Part shown: piece by piece, positions 53,722 through 62,319 of the stretch | How positions within the stretch are numbered: the first letter of the stretch is position 1 | Layout: every line of letters starts with the position of its first letter | Assembly: GCF_000504285.1 (NCBI RefSeq) | Contig: NZ_KI632511.1 | Coordinates: forward strand, 927,372-991,371 | Length of the DNA stretch: 64,000 nucleotides | Source of the DNA: Actinospica robiniae DSM 44927 | GTDB lineage: Bacteria > Actinomycetota > Actinomycetes > Streptomycetales > Catenulisporaceae | Direction of reading: 5' to 3' | Position numbers and translations under genes: made by a program | The notes under the pieces: generated by a model | The model's database searches: none | Seen by the model: only the letters and a program-made list of their open reading frames with translations | Told to the model about the DNA's origin: nothing

Positions 53722-54417
53722 ATGGGCAGCGACGAGGCGCAGCGCGATCCGCGGATGATGCGGGTCTCGCACGCGGACCGGGACCGGGTGGTGGAGATCC
53801 TGCGGGACGCGGCCGGGGAGGGGCGGCTGGAGGCGGACGAGCTCGATCAGCGGGTGGAGGCGGCCCTTACGGCGCGCACGTTCGCCGACTTCGAGGAGCT
53901 CGTGGCGGACCTGCCGACCGCCGACCCGCCCCGGCCGGTGAGCACGCTGCCCGCCGTCCCGGCGGCGTCTTCGCCGGCGCCGGTGGACGCGGCGGCGGAC
54001 GGTGCGGTGCGCTGGGAGGTGCGCGGACTGCAGCTGCGCCGCGAGGGCGCCTGGCAGGTGCCCGAATTGCTCGAGCTCGACGTCGCCGGGGGCAGCGCGC
54101 GGCTGGACTACAGCCAGGCGCGGCTGCCCGAGGGCGGGTCGTCGGTGCTGCGGGTGGCGGTGCACGGCGGTTCGGTGCGCCTGATCCTGCCGGCGGGCAT
54201 CGCCGTGGACACCTCCGGGGTCGAGGGCTACGGCGGGCGGGTGCGCGACCGCGCCTCGCGCCGCGCCGTGCCAGGCGCGCCGGCCGGCCACGTGATCACG
54301 GTCGTGGGCGAGATCCACGGCGGGAGCCTGAAGATCCTGCCGGTCTCGGCGAACCCGCGCGGCCACCACCACGACCGGCACGCGCGCCGGCGCGAGGCGC
54401 GCAACCGCCGCATCTGA
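53722..54417 (+). CDS. DUF1707 domain protein
   Basis: 231 aa. DUF1707 module: MRVSHADRDRVVEILRDAAGEGRLEADELDQRVEAALTARTFADFEELVADLP. A Pro/Ala linker leads to a beta-rich C-terminal part (LDVAGGSARLDYSQARLP, LRVAVHGGSVRLILPAGIAVD) and a His/Arg-rich tail (HHHDRHARRREARNRR). TAGGCT lies 7 nt before the ATG. It is the second DUF1707 protein in the window and differs in its C-terminal domain. Confidence 0.85.
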   Translation: MGSDEAQRDPRMMRVSHADRDRVVEILRDAAGEGRLEADELDQRVEAALTARTFADFEELVADLPTADPPRPVSTLPAVPAASSPAPVDAAADGAVRWEVRGLQLRREGAWQVPELLELDVAGGSARLDYSQARLPEGGSSVLRVAVHGGSVRLILPAGIAVDTSGVEGYGGRVRDRASRRAVPGAPAGHVITVVGEIHGGSLKILPVSANPRGHHHDRHARRREARNRRI

Positions 54418-54480
54418 CCCGTCCTCAGCCGCCCTCAGCCCTCGATGTCCTAGAAGCCCCCGGAATCCCTCGAATCGGGC

Positions 54481-55296
54481 CTACGCGCCGAACGAGTCCC
54501 GCAGCAGCGCGTCGAGCTGCTCGAGCAGGTCCTCCGGGGGCGGCGGCGCGGCCGGTTCGCGGGCGGCCAGCGTGCGCCAGGCGCGCCGTCCCTCGTCGAT
54601 CGCCGCGCGCAGCGCCGCGGCGATGGCCGCGGGGTCGGCGGGTGCGGCGGTGGCGTGGACGGCGGCTAGGGCCCGGGCGCCCAGATCGCTCTCGGCCGCG
54701 CGCGAGGGGGTGAGCCAGTGCCCGGTGGCCTGTTCGGCGGTGCGCACCATCCACAGCAGGTTGCGTTGCGCGTAGCCGAGGGCGTCGAGGGCGCGCAGCA
54801 GCTCGCCGCGGCGCAGCACGTTCGCGGCCAGGGCGAGCCAGTTGACCCAGGGGTCGCAGTACTCGGCGACGAAGCGTTCGGGCCCGGGCAGCGGCGCGCG
54901 TTCGGGCAGCGCGGTCAGGGCGGGAAGCAGCCGGCCTGACCGGTCGACGATCACGACGCGTTCGAGCGGTCCGGGGCGCTCGGGCCAGGAGGCGATCTCG
55001 GGGTAGGCGTCGGTGGTGGCGAAGTGGAACTCGCCGCGCACCAGGCCCGTGAAGAACGCGACGTGCGAGCCGAACTCGTTGAGCAGCACGTAGGAGACCG
55101 GGTGCCCGAGCGCGCCGATCCAGGCGCGCGGGTCGGTCGCGGCGCGCGCTTCGGGAGTGAGGAAGAGCCAGAACTCGACGTCGCTGTGGGCGTCGGCCTC
55201 GTCCTTGACGAAGGAGCCGTACATCAGGGCCGCGTCGATGCCGGGGTCGGCGGCCGCGGCGGCGCGCACCGCGGCGATCAGTTCGTATTGCAGCAT
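54481..55296 (-). CDS. Nucleotidyltransferase-fold protein (Lnu-like)
   Basis: 271 aa. The nucleotidyltransferase active-site pattern is ALMYGSFVKDEADAHSDVEFWLFL (GS-x-D/E...D-x-E). The following SYVLLNEFGSHVAFFTGLVRGEFHF and the helical C-terminal half resemble lincosamide nucleotidyltransferases of the Lnu(F)/(G) type. It could adenylylate a hydroxyl on a drug or other small molecule; resistance is not shown. It lies near other drug-modifying folds. Confidence 0.75.
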   Translation of the reverse strand: MLQYELIAAVRAAAAADPGIDAALMYGSFVKDEADAHSDVEFWLFLTPEARAATDPRAWIGALGHPVSYVLLNEFGSHVAFFTGLVRGEFHFATTDAYPEIASWPERPGPLERVVIVDRSGRLLPALTALPERAPLPGPERFVAEYCDPWVNWLALAANVLRRGELLRALDALGYAQRNLLWMVRTAEQATGHWLTPSRAAESDLGARALAAVHATAAPADPAAIAAALRAAIDEGRRAWRTLAAREPAAPPPPEDLLEQLDALLRDSFGA

Positions 55297-55435
55297 CCGC
55301 GCAGTCGACCACGCCCCGCGCCCTTGCGGCCACCGTTTTTCCGCGCGCGACCCCGTAGAGCGCCGGCTGATAGCGTGGCCCCGCGATCATCCCGGGCCAT
55401 GTGCCCGGGCACGACGAGGGGAAGAGGAGAGGGCC

Positions 55436-55903
55436 GTGACCGTGCAGCCGCCGCGCGACGGAGCCACCCGCAAGCAGCACGTGCTGCACCTGCTCGCCAG
55501 CGAGATCGACGCGTGGGTCGCCACCGCCGACGAGCAGGGCGAGGTGTGCCAGATCCCGCTCTCCTTCCTCTGGCACGACGGGCGGCTGGTGTTCGCGACC
55601 CCCGAGGGCTCGGCCACCGGGCGCAACCTGGCCCGCTCCGGCCGGGTGCGCCTCGCCCTCGGCGCCACCCGCGACGTCGTGCTGATCCAGGGCACCGTCA
55701 CCGCCGTCGCGTCGGCGGACCTGGAGGCGGCGGTCGGCGACGCGTTCGCCGCCCGCCACACCTGGGACCCGCGCGCAGACACCGCCGGGAAAGCCGGGTC
55801 GTACGCGTTCTACTTCGTCACCCCGCTGACCGTGCAGGCCTGGCGCGAGGCCAACGAGCTCAAGGGCAGGACCCTGATGCGCGACGGCGCCTGGCTGGTG
55901 TAG
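55436..55903 (+). CDS. PPOX-class pyridoxamine 5'-phosphate oxidase-fold protein
   Basis: 155 aa. A split-barrel fold: ASEIDAWVATADEQGEVCQIPLSFLWHDGRLVFATPEGSATGRNLARSGRVRLALGATRDVVLIQGTV. The pattern fits F420/FMN-binding actinobacterial oxidoreductases. GTG start has GAGGAGA 7 nt upstream. Its stop codon lies inside the loop of a strong hairpin. Confidence 0.83.
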   Translation: MTVQPPRDGATRKQHVLHLLASEIDAWVATADEQGEVCQIPLSFLWHDGRLVFATPEGSATGRNLARSGRVRLALGATRDVVLIQGTVTAVASADLEAAVGDAFAARHTWDPRADTAGKAGSYAFYFVTPLTVQAWREANELKGRTLMRDGAWLV

Positions 55904-55917
55904 CCGGGCGCCGTCGC
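55881..55917. terminator. Hairpin spanning the PPOX stop codon
   Basis: GCGACGGCGCC (55881-55891) and GGCGCCGTCGC (55907-55917) form a perfect 11-bp stem with a 15-nt loop that includes the stop codon. It lies between convergent genes and is a likely terminator. Confidence 0.65.
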
Positions 55918-55952
55918 GGTCTGACTCATCTGTATCTATCCGGGGTTCGCAC

Positions 55953-58900
55953 TCACCCGCCGGTCGCGAACTGCACGACCTGCTGGTAGGTCGGGCGGTT
56001 CTGCCAGGTGGTCTGCGGCTCGGTGATCCCGCCGAGCGGGTCCTGCACGATCGAGTCGGCGCACCACTGGTTGCCGGCCGAGCAGTACGAGTCGGCCGGG
56101 TAGACGGTGGAGGCGGACTCGGCGGCTGCGGCCGAGAGCGAGGAGAGCAGGGCCGTGCGGCACGCGCTCAGGGACCCGCCGCCGCAGTAGGTGACCGGAA
56201 GCGCGTCGGTGACCGGCTGGCCGAGCACGGAGCGCAGGTCCTTGCTGACGTAGCCCCACCAGCCGAACTGCCAGGACGAGCCCTTGTGCGACTGGGCGGC
56301 GTTGTCCGAGGCCACCGCCCCGGCCACCGGGATCTGCTGCCCGCCGGAGGGCGAGTCGTTGGTCTGCATGTCGGCGTCGAGGGCGTCGAACAGGCCTGTG
56401 CCCATGCCGGGTTGGAACTCGGCGGTGAGCAGCATCGGCCACCACGCGTCGAGCAGCTCGATCGCGGCGGAGTTCTGGAAGCCGGTGGCCCCGGCGGAGG
56501 TCGGCAAGATCTGCGAGCCGGCGTTCATCCAGGTGGTCAGTTCCGCGACGAGGGTCTTCTGGGTGGCGTCGGTGACGGGCGAGGAGTTGATCACCTGCAG
56601 CAGCAGCGGCAGGACCTCTTTCGCGCGCAGGTCGGTCAGCGCGGCGGACTCCATCACCTTCACCAGCGCCGACTCGGTGAACTTCGAGCCGGTCGCCAGG
56701 TAGTTGCTGATGCCGGTGTCGAGCAGGTCGACGCGTTGGACCGGGCCGTAGCTGTAGTTGCCGTCGGCGGCCGAGTAGTCCGGGGCCTGCTTGTTGTTCC
56801 AGGAGACGTAGTAGTCCTGGTCGGTGGAGTTGGGGTGGGCGGTGGCGGGCAGGTCCTGGGAGGTTCCGGCGGTCGGGTTCCAGCCGGGCCACTCGTCGGC
56901 CGCGTCGCCCCACAGCGGGAGGTTCGGGTCGGTGCCCGCGGCGCGCGCGGGGTCGAGCCCGGAGTTGAAGTACGCGGTGTGCGCGGAGTTGACGTAGAAC
57001 CAGTTGAAGTCGAAGTCGACGTTCGCGGCGGCCTGTTCGAACCCTGCGGGGGTGGACATGAGCGAGGGGTCGTTGAACTCCATGAACCCGATCGCGGAGT
57101 CCGCCTCGTGCATGTAGGTGGAGCGTTGCACGGTGTAGGCCACGGGTTTCCCGCCGACGGTCGCGCGGTCCTCGACCAGGCCGTAGTCGGTGCGGTACAT
57201 CACGAGGCTGTAGGAGCCGGCGGAGGTCTCGTCGGCGAGGGTCGGGCTCCACGAGTCGTTCGCCACGATCGGCTGCATCGCGACGCACGCGCCGTTCTCG
57301 ATGTACGCGTTCGAGGACGTGGTCGGGGCGGAGCCGTCGGTGTTGCACAGCTGCACGGCGAAGGTGTCCGCGGTGCCCTGCTCGCCGGAGGTGGCCGACC
57401 ACGCGTAGGAGGGGCCGCGGCCCATCTGGACGTAGAAGTTCAGCCCGGCGAAGGAGACCCCGCGGGCGCTCAGGCCCGGGCCCTGGATCTCCTCGAGCAT
57501 CAGCAGCTGCGGGGCGAAGTACCCGGTCTGCGGTCCGAACACGGCCTCGGGGTGGCCGGAGGAGGTGTCGGCGCCGGAGACGACCAGGGCGTTGGACATG
57601 CCCGGGTGCTGCTGGCCGGGAGCGGGCAGGTCGACGCCTTGCAGGGCGCCGGCGTTGAACATCCCGGCGAGCGAGGAGGCCTTCGAGCGCAGTGACGCCG
57701 GCAGCTTCGGGGTGACCGCGGCCAGCTGCTTCGCGGTGACGGCCGAGGTCGGTTTCGCTGAGGGCGCGGCCGCGGTGGCCGCTGCGGCCGTGCCCTTGGC
57801 CGCGGCGGCCTGTGCGGAGGAGGTCACGCCGGTGCCGGTGGCGTTCTGCACGATCTGCGCGGCCTGTACGGAGCCGGAGTCGGGCATGGCCTGGCCGTTC
57901 TCGCCGGTGGCCTCGCCGTAGGGGAAGGACTGGCCGTCGTGCAGGGTGGTGGTGGCCTCGGTGTCGTTCTGCTCGCGCAGCCCGCTCCAGAGCGCGTCGC
58001 CCGCCGCCGTGCCGTACTCCTGTTCGGCGGCCTCCTTGACGAGGGCGGACTGCAGCTGCGCGCCGCCGCCGTTGCCGAACAGGGCGCCGATGACCCCGGC
58101 CATCGCGATCAGGTCGGTCTCGGTGAACGGCTGCATCGACTGGGCGGCGAGGTCGTACTCGCCGGGGAAGTCGTCGGCGGCCTTGACCTGCGCGATGTAG
58201 GCGTTGACGCCGCCGAGGTAGGAGTCGATGTCGGTCTTGACCTGCGCGCCGGCGGTGCCGTCGGCGGCCAGGGCGTTGACCTGGGCCTGCAGGTCGGCGG
58301 GGGTGTAGGGGGCGCCGCGCCACAGGTTCTGCTCGAGTGCCTGGTTGCCGGCGTCGCCCCCGGCGAAGGAGGTCAGCTCGCCGCGGCCGAGGTGGCGCAG
58401 CACGTCCATCACCCACAGCCGGTCCTCGGCGCCGGCGTATCCGGCGCCGTATTCGGTCTCGGCGCGGGTCTGGCCGGTGATGTGCGCGATCCCGAGCTTG
58501 TCGCGCAGGATCGTCACCCCGGTCTCGGGCGTCTCGGTGCGGGTGACGCTGCCGGAGGGCACGCCGAGGGCGGAGGAGTTGTAGAACTGGGTCAGCTGCG
58601 CGTCGGTCAGGCCGGTGGAGGAGGTCACCAGGTTCTGGTAGGCCGGGAGCTGGTCCTCGTTGTTGCTCGGGCGGATGCCGAAGGCCTTGAACAGCAGGAT
58701 CTGGGCGAGGGTCTCGGCGCCGTTCTCCCCGGGCGGCAGGATGTCGTAGCAGGCGCCGGCGCAGTCGTCGGCGACGGCGGACGCGCTCGCGCGCGCGGTG
58801 GCGGGGGAGGCGCCGGCCGCGGTGGCCGCGGCCAGGGCGAGCGCGGCGAGCAGGGCGGTGGCGGCGCGCCGTCGCCGGCGGGTGCGGGCCGGGCGCGGGA

Positions 58901-58958
58901 TCGGCGGGGGTGTGGTGGTGGCGGGGGTGCGCGGTGAGCGTCGTCGGTCGGTGCGCAT
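55953..58958 (-). CDS. Secreted penicillin acylase family (Ntn) hydrolase
   Basis: 1001 aa. The N-terminus has a long Arg-rich segment and a hydrophobic core (ATALLAALALAAATAAGA), so it is exported, although the signal is atypically long. Penicillin acylase features are DRLWVMDVLRHLGRGEL in the alpha-subunit, a spacer rich in Ala (residues ~365-420), then PGMSNALVVSG, where Ser455 would become the N-terminal nucleophile after self-cleavage, and a large beta-subunit. Such enzymes hydrolyse amides, including acyl-homoserine lactones, penicillins and lipopeptides. Start ATG has GGGAGGG upstream. It lies downstream of the lanthipeptide precursor on the same strand but beyond a terminator. Confidence 0.9.
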   Translation of the reverse strand: MRTDRRRSPRTPATTTPPPIPRPARTRRRRRAATALLAALALAAATAAGASPATARASASAVADDCAGACYDILPPGENGAETLAQILLFKAFGIRPSNNEDQLPAYQNLVTSSTGLTDAQLTQFYNSSALGVPSGSVTRTETPETGVTILRDKLGIAHITGQTRAETEYGAGYAGAEDRLWVMDVLRHLGRGELTSFAGGDAGNQALEQNLWRGAPYTPADLQAQVNALAADGTAGAQVKTDIDSYLGGVNAYIAQVKAADDFPGEYDLAAQSMQPFTETDLIAMAGVIGALFGNGGGAQLQSALVKEAAEQEYGTAAGDALWSGLREQNDTEATTTLHDGQSFPYGEATGENGQAMPDSGSVQAAQIVQNATGTGVTSSAQAAAAKGTAAAATAAAPSAKPTSAVTAKQLAAVTPKLPASLRSKASSLAGMFNAGALQGVDLPAPGQQHPGMSNALVVSGADTSSGHPEAVFGPQTGYFAPQLLMLEEIQGPGLSARGVSFAGLNFYVQMGRGPSYAWSATSGEQGTADTFAVQLCNTDGSAPTTSSNAYIENGACVAMQPIVANDSWSPTLADETSAGSYSLVMYRTDYGLVEDRATVGGKPVAYTVQRSTYMHEADSAIGFMEFNDPSLMSTPAGFEQAAANVDFDFNWFYVNSAHTAYFNSGLDPARAAGTDPNLPLWGDAADEWPGWNPTAGTSQDLPATAHPNSTDQDYYVSWNNKQAPDYSAADGNYSYGPVQRVDLLDTGISNYLATGSKFTESALVKVMESAALTDLRAKEVLPLLLQVINSSPVTDATQKTLVAELTTWMNAGSQILPTSAGATGFQNSAAIELLDAWWPMLLTAEFQPGMGTGLFDALDADMQTNDSPSGGQQIPVAGAVASDNAAQSHKGSSWQFGWWGYVSKDLRSVLGQPVTDALPVTYCGGGSLSACRTALLSSLSAAAAESASTVYPADSYCSAGNQWCADSIVQDPLGGITEPQTTWQNRPTYQQVVQFATGG

Positions 58959-59208
58959 GGTGTCCCTCCCGGGGCATGTGGGAGTGCACGGGAAGTTACG
59001 GTGGTCTTCCGCCCCGTCAAATTACTCGCAGGTAAGTTAAAGCGTCTGCCAAGCAGGGCCCTGGTATCGGTCAAAACATGAACGCGAATCATGGTTCGGC
59101 GAAGGGGCGGGCGACGGACGGCGCGGGCCGGCGCGCTCCCGGCGTAACCGGAACGGAACCGGCCCGCTCTCGCCGCCCGGGGCCCGAACTGGGACCCTGA
59201 GCGTGCGC

Positions 59209-59253
59209 GCGCGGCCGGCCTGTGAGCGTAGGAGGTTCACAGACCGGCCGCGC
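59209..59253 (-). terminator. Strong hairpin downstream of the lanthipeptide precursor
   Basis: Arms 59209-59225 and 59237-59253 pair over 17 bp with one mismatch (GCGCGGCCGG...CCGGCCGCGC), loop about 11 nt. It starts about 40 nt after the precursor stop. The rest of the ~335-bp gap (58959-59293) holds no gene, but should contain the acylase promoter, near an AT-rich patch at 59018-59040. Confidence 0.7.
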
Positions 59254-59293
59254 TTAGCACCGTGCTACCGCATCAGGCAGCGATGCGCAGCGA

Positions 59294-59440
59294 CTACAGG
59301 CAGAGCAGCACGCTGGCGGTGCTGTCGCACAGCAGCAGGCTGACTTCGCTGCCGCCCTCGCCGCCGCCGCCGTGGCCGCCGCCGTGTCCACCCTTGGTGG
59401 CGGACTGGGCCTCGAGCGCCTGCAGGTCGAGCAGGGACAT
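59294..59440 (-). CDS. Class III lanthipeptide precursor (SapB/AmfS-like)
   Basis: 48 aa, too short for most gene finders. The leader begins MSLLDLQALEAQ, holding the LLDLQ-type box that class III synthetases recognise. The core (residues ~31-48) has two labionin/lanthionine motifs of the form S-x2-S-x3-C: Ser31-Ser34-Cys38 and Ser40-Ser43-Cys47. This is the same double motif as SapB, with the shared string SLLLC. Between leader and core lies an unusual Gly/His run, GGHGGGHGGGGEGG. No proline occurs. Start ATG has GGAGGA 5 nt upstream. It lies 119 bp downstream of its synthetase gene. Confidence 0.92.
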   Translation of the reverse strand: MSLLDLQALEAQSATKGGHGGGHGGGGEGGSEVSLLLCDSTASVLLCL

Positions 59441-59559
59441 GGTTCCTCCATGAGGTCTGGGGAGCACGGCGGGAGCCGCGCCACCCTTGAGTGGTACCTG
59501 AAGGTGGTGCCGGTGGTGCTGTTCCGACCCCCGTCGCCGGGGGCGGTCTGTGGGCGGCG

Positions 59560-62319
59560 TCACCGCGCCGCGCGGGGAGGGGCCGAGGCGGGCTCGGCCA
59601 GGGGGAGGGCGACCGGCGCGGTGTGCAGCGCGGCGCCGAGGGCGAGCAGCACGCCGGCCGCTCCGGTGGCCAGGTCGGTCGAGAGCCGGTGCAGCTGGTC
59701 GCCGGGGAAGGAGAGCGCCGCGTCGTGCGCCACGGCGTGCCAGGCCAGCCGCCGGGCTTGGCCGGCCACGGCCGGTCCCGGGCCGCCGCCCCGCCGCCGG
59801 GGCCAGGGCCCGGTCCCGGCGGCGGGTGGTGCGGCGTCCGTGGTGGCGGACGCGGGCCGCCGCGGGGCGTCGGTTGCGGCCGAGGGGGCCGAGACGCCCG
59901 CGGCGGTAGGCGCCGCGAGTCCGGTGCCGCCGGATCCGGGCCCGTCCGTGGGGCGCGCGGCGGGATCGGCGGCGGCCAGCGCCAGCACGAGTCCGGCGCG
60001 TCCGTGGAAGAGCCCGGCTTGGGCGTAGAACCGGGAGTTCGAGGCGCGGTCGATGTCCGCGACGGCGGCGGCGAGGTCCGCCTCCTCGCGGTGGGCCAGC
60101 AGGCGGCGGGCGGCCAGGCCGATCCCGGCGCTGCCGTCGGCGAGGTAGGGCAGGGCCCGCCAGCCCTCGTCCACCCGCAGCGAGCCGTCGGCGTTGCGCA
60201 CGCAGCGGGCCAGGTCCAGGCGCAGCGCGGCGCCGGCGCGGGTGAGCCAGTCGGCGTCCCCGGTCTGCTCGAAGAGCCGGACGAACAGCAGCGCGGGTCC
60301 GCTCGCGCCGTGCATGAGGCCGGCGCGGCGTTGGGGGGCTTCTGGCCGGCGGTCGCGGGCCGCGTCCTGGGCGAGCAGCTCCGCGGCCAGGCGCCCGGCT
60401 TCGAGCGCGGCGGCGAGCAGGGCGGCGTCGCCCGTGCGGGCGGCGAAGTGGGTCAAGCCCAGGCCGAATCCGGCCAGGCCGTCGTGCAGGTCCGGGCCGA
60501 TGCGCTGCCAGCGCTCGTCCAGCGCCTGCTCGAGCAGGAGGTCAGCGGTGTCCGCGCGGCCGAGCACGTCCAGGGTGACGGCGATGCCGAGGGCGCCGCC
60601 GTACAGGCCGACACCGGTGTCCTTCGGCAGGTCCCCAGCCCGTTTGGCGAGCCATGCGATGTGCTCCTCGGGCACCGGGGCGCCGGTGGCGTGCAGGGCG
60701 TAGAGCACGCCCGCGGCTCCGTGTGCGAGCCCGAGGCCGCCGCCGGGTCCGGTGAACTGGGCGACGTCGCCGGGGTAGAGCCGGTCTTCGCGCTCGGGGG
60801 TGGCGGTGGCGAGGATGCCGGCGGCCAGGGATGCGCGCAGCGCCGGCCAGTCGAGGGCCGCGAGGGCTGCGCCGGGGTCGAACGGGGGTATGTCCGGCGC
60901 CTCGGGTATCCCCGCGGTGATCACGGCGACGGCCTCGTCGAGGAAGGCGGCGGGCACGTCCGGGAACTCGGCCGCGATCGTGCGCGCCATGGCCGTGGTC
61001 CGGGCCCGGTCCAGCGGCAGCAGCGCGGTCAGCGGCAGGAACAGCGCCAGGCGCAGGCAGGCGAGCGCGTAGCGGTCCACCGCCGGGCCGGCCGTGCCCT
61101 TCGGGGCCTGGAAGGCGCGGGAGGCGAGGGTCTGGGTGCGGGCCTGCTCGGTGAACGCGGCGACCTCGAAGTCGATCAGGGTCACGGTGTCGTCCGGGCG
61201 GACCATGATGTTGAACAGGTGCAGGTCGTTGAACACGATCCCGCGTTCGTGCAGCGCCGCGACGGCCGCCTCGACCTTCGCCTGGATTCCGAGCGCCCAC
61301 GTCGTGTAGGTGCGCAGCGCCTCGGGGTCCGGGTCGGCCGCGGCGAGCGGGTAGCGCTCGGCGAAGTGGTTGTTGAGGGTCTTGCCGGGCACGTATTCGA
61401 GCACGAGGAAGCGGTGCTCGCCGAGGGTGAAGGCCTCGACCACCTCGGGCCCGGCGCCCGTGCCGGCGGCGCGTTCGAGCACTGCGCGCTCGGCCTCGAG
61501 CCGGGCGACCGCGTCGCGCCCGTCGGCCAGCAGCCCGGCGTGCGGGCGGCCCTCCTTGAGTACGACCTCGCGCCCGCTGCGGGTGTCGGTGGCCTGGTAG
61601 ACCCCGCCGCCGTTGGAGAAGTGCAGCGCCTTGTGCACCGTGTAGGGCAGGTCCGCCAGGTTCGCGTCGGCACGCGCCGCCAGGTGCGAGGTGAGGAACC
61701 CCGGGAGCGTCACCCACTCGGGCGGGGAGAAGACCGGGGTGCGCCGGTCCGGCACCAGGTGCCCGTCCGGGTGGGCGAGCGCCGGGACCGACTCGCCGGT
61801 CTCGGTCAGCACCCGGCGCGGGACGAAGGAGCCGTAGCGCACGTACACCGGGCCCGCGCCCACCCGCAGGTCGCTGAGGATGTAGGGGCCGGGCGTGCCG
61901 GCCAGGGCCTGATCGAGCAGGGCGACGGCGCGCTCGAGCTCGTCCTCGTCGCGGGGGTAGACGGTCACGAACTTCCCGGAGCCCCCGCGCTCGGCGTACT
62001 TGGAGTTGCGCAGGAACAGCATGCCGCGCGAACGCAGGAACTTGAACGGCAGCCGCGCCGCCGCACACGTCTCCCACACCAGGTCCAGCACCCGCTCGGC
62101 GTCCTGCGGGGTGGCCGAGACGTGGATCTTCCAGCCCTGCTCCGGCAGGCCGTGCCCGTCCGGCAGCACGTGCCACCAGTCCCCGTTCGGCCCGGCGCTC
62201 CAGCCGGCCGGGGCCGGGCGGCGCACCTGCGGGAAGGGAGGCGTGAGGTCCTCGCGCAGCGCCGGGTGGTCGTAGAAGTACGGGTCGGCGAGGCAGTACG
62301 CCTCATACCGTCTGTCCAT
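59560..62319 (-). CDS. Class III lanthionine synthetase LanKC
   Basis: 919 aa, three domains. Residues ~1-210 are the RamC-type lyase region. Residues ~235-480 are a Ser/Thr kinase domain: EVVLKEGRPHAG (Lys255), IVFNDLHLFNIMV (catalytic Asp365) and LIDFEVAAF (Asp383 in the DFG position). Residues ~520-919 are a LanC-like cyclase with repeated GxxG turns (HGAAGVLYAL, LYGGALGIAV, HDGLAGFG, MHGASGP, FHGRAGL, TGAAGVLLAL) and without the Cys-Cys-His zinc set. A ~70-residue Pro/Ala-rich insert splits the last cyclase part. It phosphorylates, eliminates and cyclises Ser/Cys in the precursor. Start ATG has GGGGAGGA upstream. Confidence 0.93.
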   Translation of the reverse strand: MDRRYEAYCLADPYFYDHPALREDLTPPFPQVRRPAPAGWSAGPNGDWWHVLPDGHGLPEQGWKIHVSATPQDAERVLDLVWETCAAARLPFKFLRSRGMLFLRNSKYAERGGSGKFVTVYPRDEDELERAVALLDQALAGTPGPYILSDLRVGAGPVYVRYGSFVPRRVLTETGESVPALAHPDGHLVPDRRTPVFSPPEWVTLPGFLTSHLAARADANLADLPYTVHKALHFSNGGGVYQATDTRSGREVVLKEGRPHAGLLADGRDAVARLEAERAVLERAAGTGAGPEVVEAFTLGEHRFLVLEYVPGKTLNNHFAERYPLAAADPDPEALRTYTTWALGIQAKVEAAVAALHERGIVFNDLHLFNIMVRPDDTVTLIDFEVAAFTEQARTQTLASRAFQAPKGTAGPAVDRYALACLRLALFLPLTALLPLDRARTTAMARTIAAEFPDVPAAFLDEAVAVITAGIPEAPDIPPFDPGAALAALDWPALRASLAAGILATATPEREDRLYPGDVAQFTGPGGGLGLAHGAAGVLYALHATGAPVPEEHIAWLAKRAGDLPKDTGVGLYGGALGIAVTLDVLGRADTADLLLEQALDERWQRIGPDLHDGLAGFGLGLTHFAARTGDAALLAAALEAGRLAAELLAQDAARDRRPEAPQRRAGLMHGASGPALLFVRLFEQTGDADWLTRAGAALRLDLARCVRNADGSLRVDEGWRALPYLADGSAGIGLAARRLLAHREEADLAAAVADIDRASNSRFYAQAGLFHGRAGLVLALAAADPAARPTDGPGSGGTGLAAPTAAGVSAPSAATDAPRRPASATTDAAPPAAGTGPWPRRRGGGPGPAVAGQARRLAWHAVAHDAALSFPGDQLHRLSTDLATGAAGVLLALGAALHTAPVALPLAEPASAPPRAAR

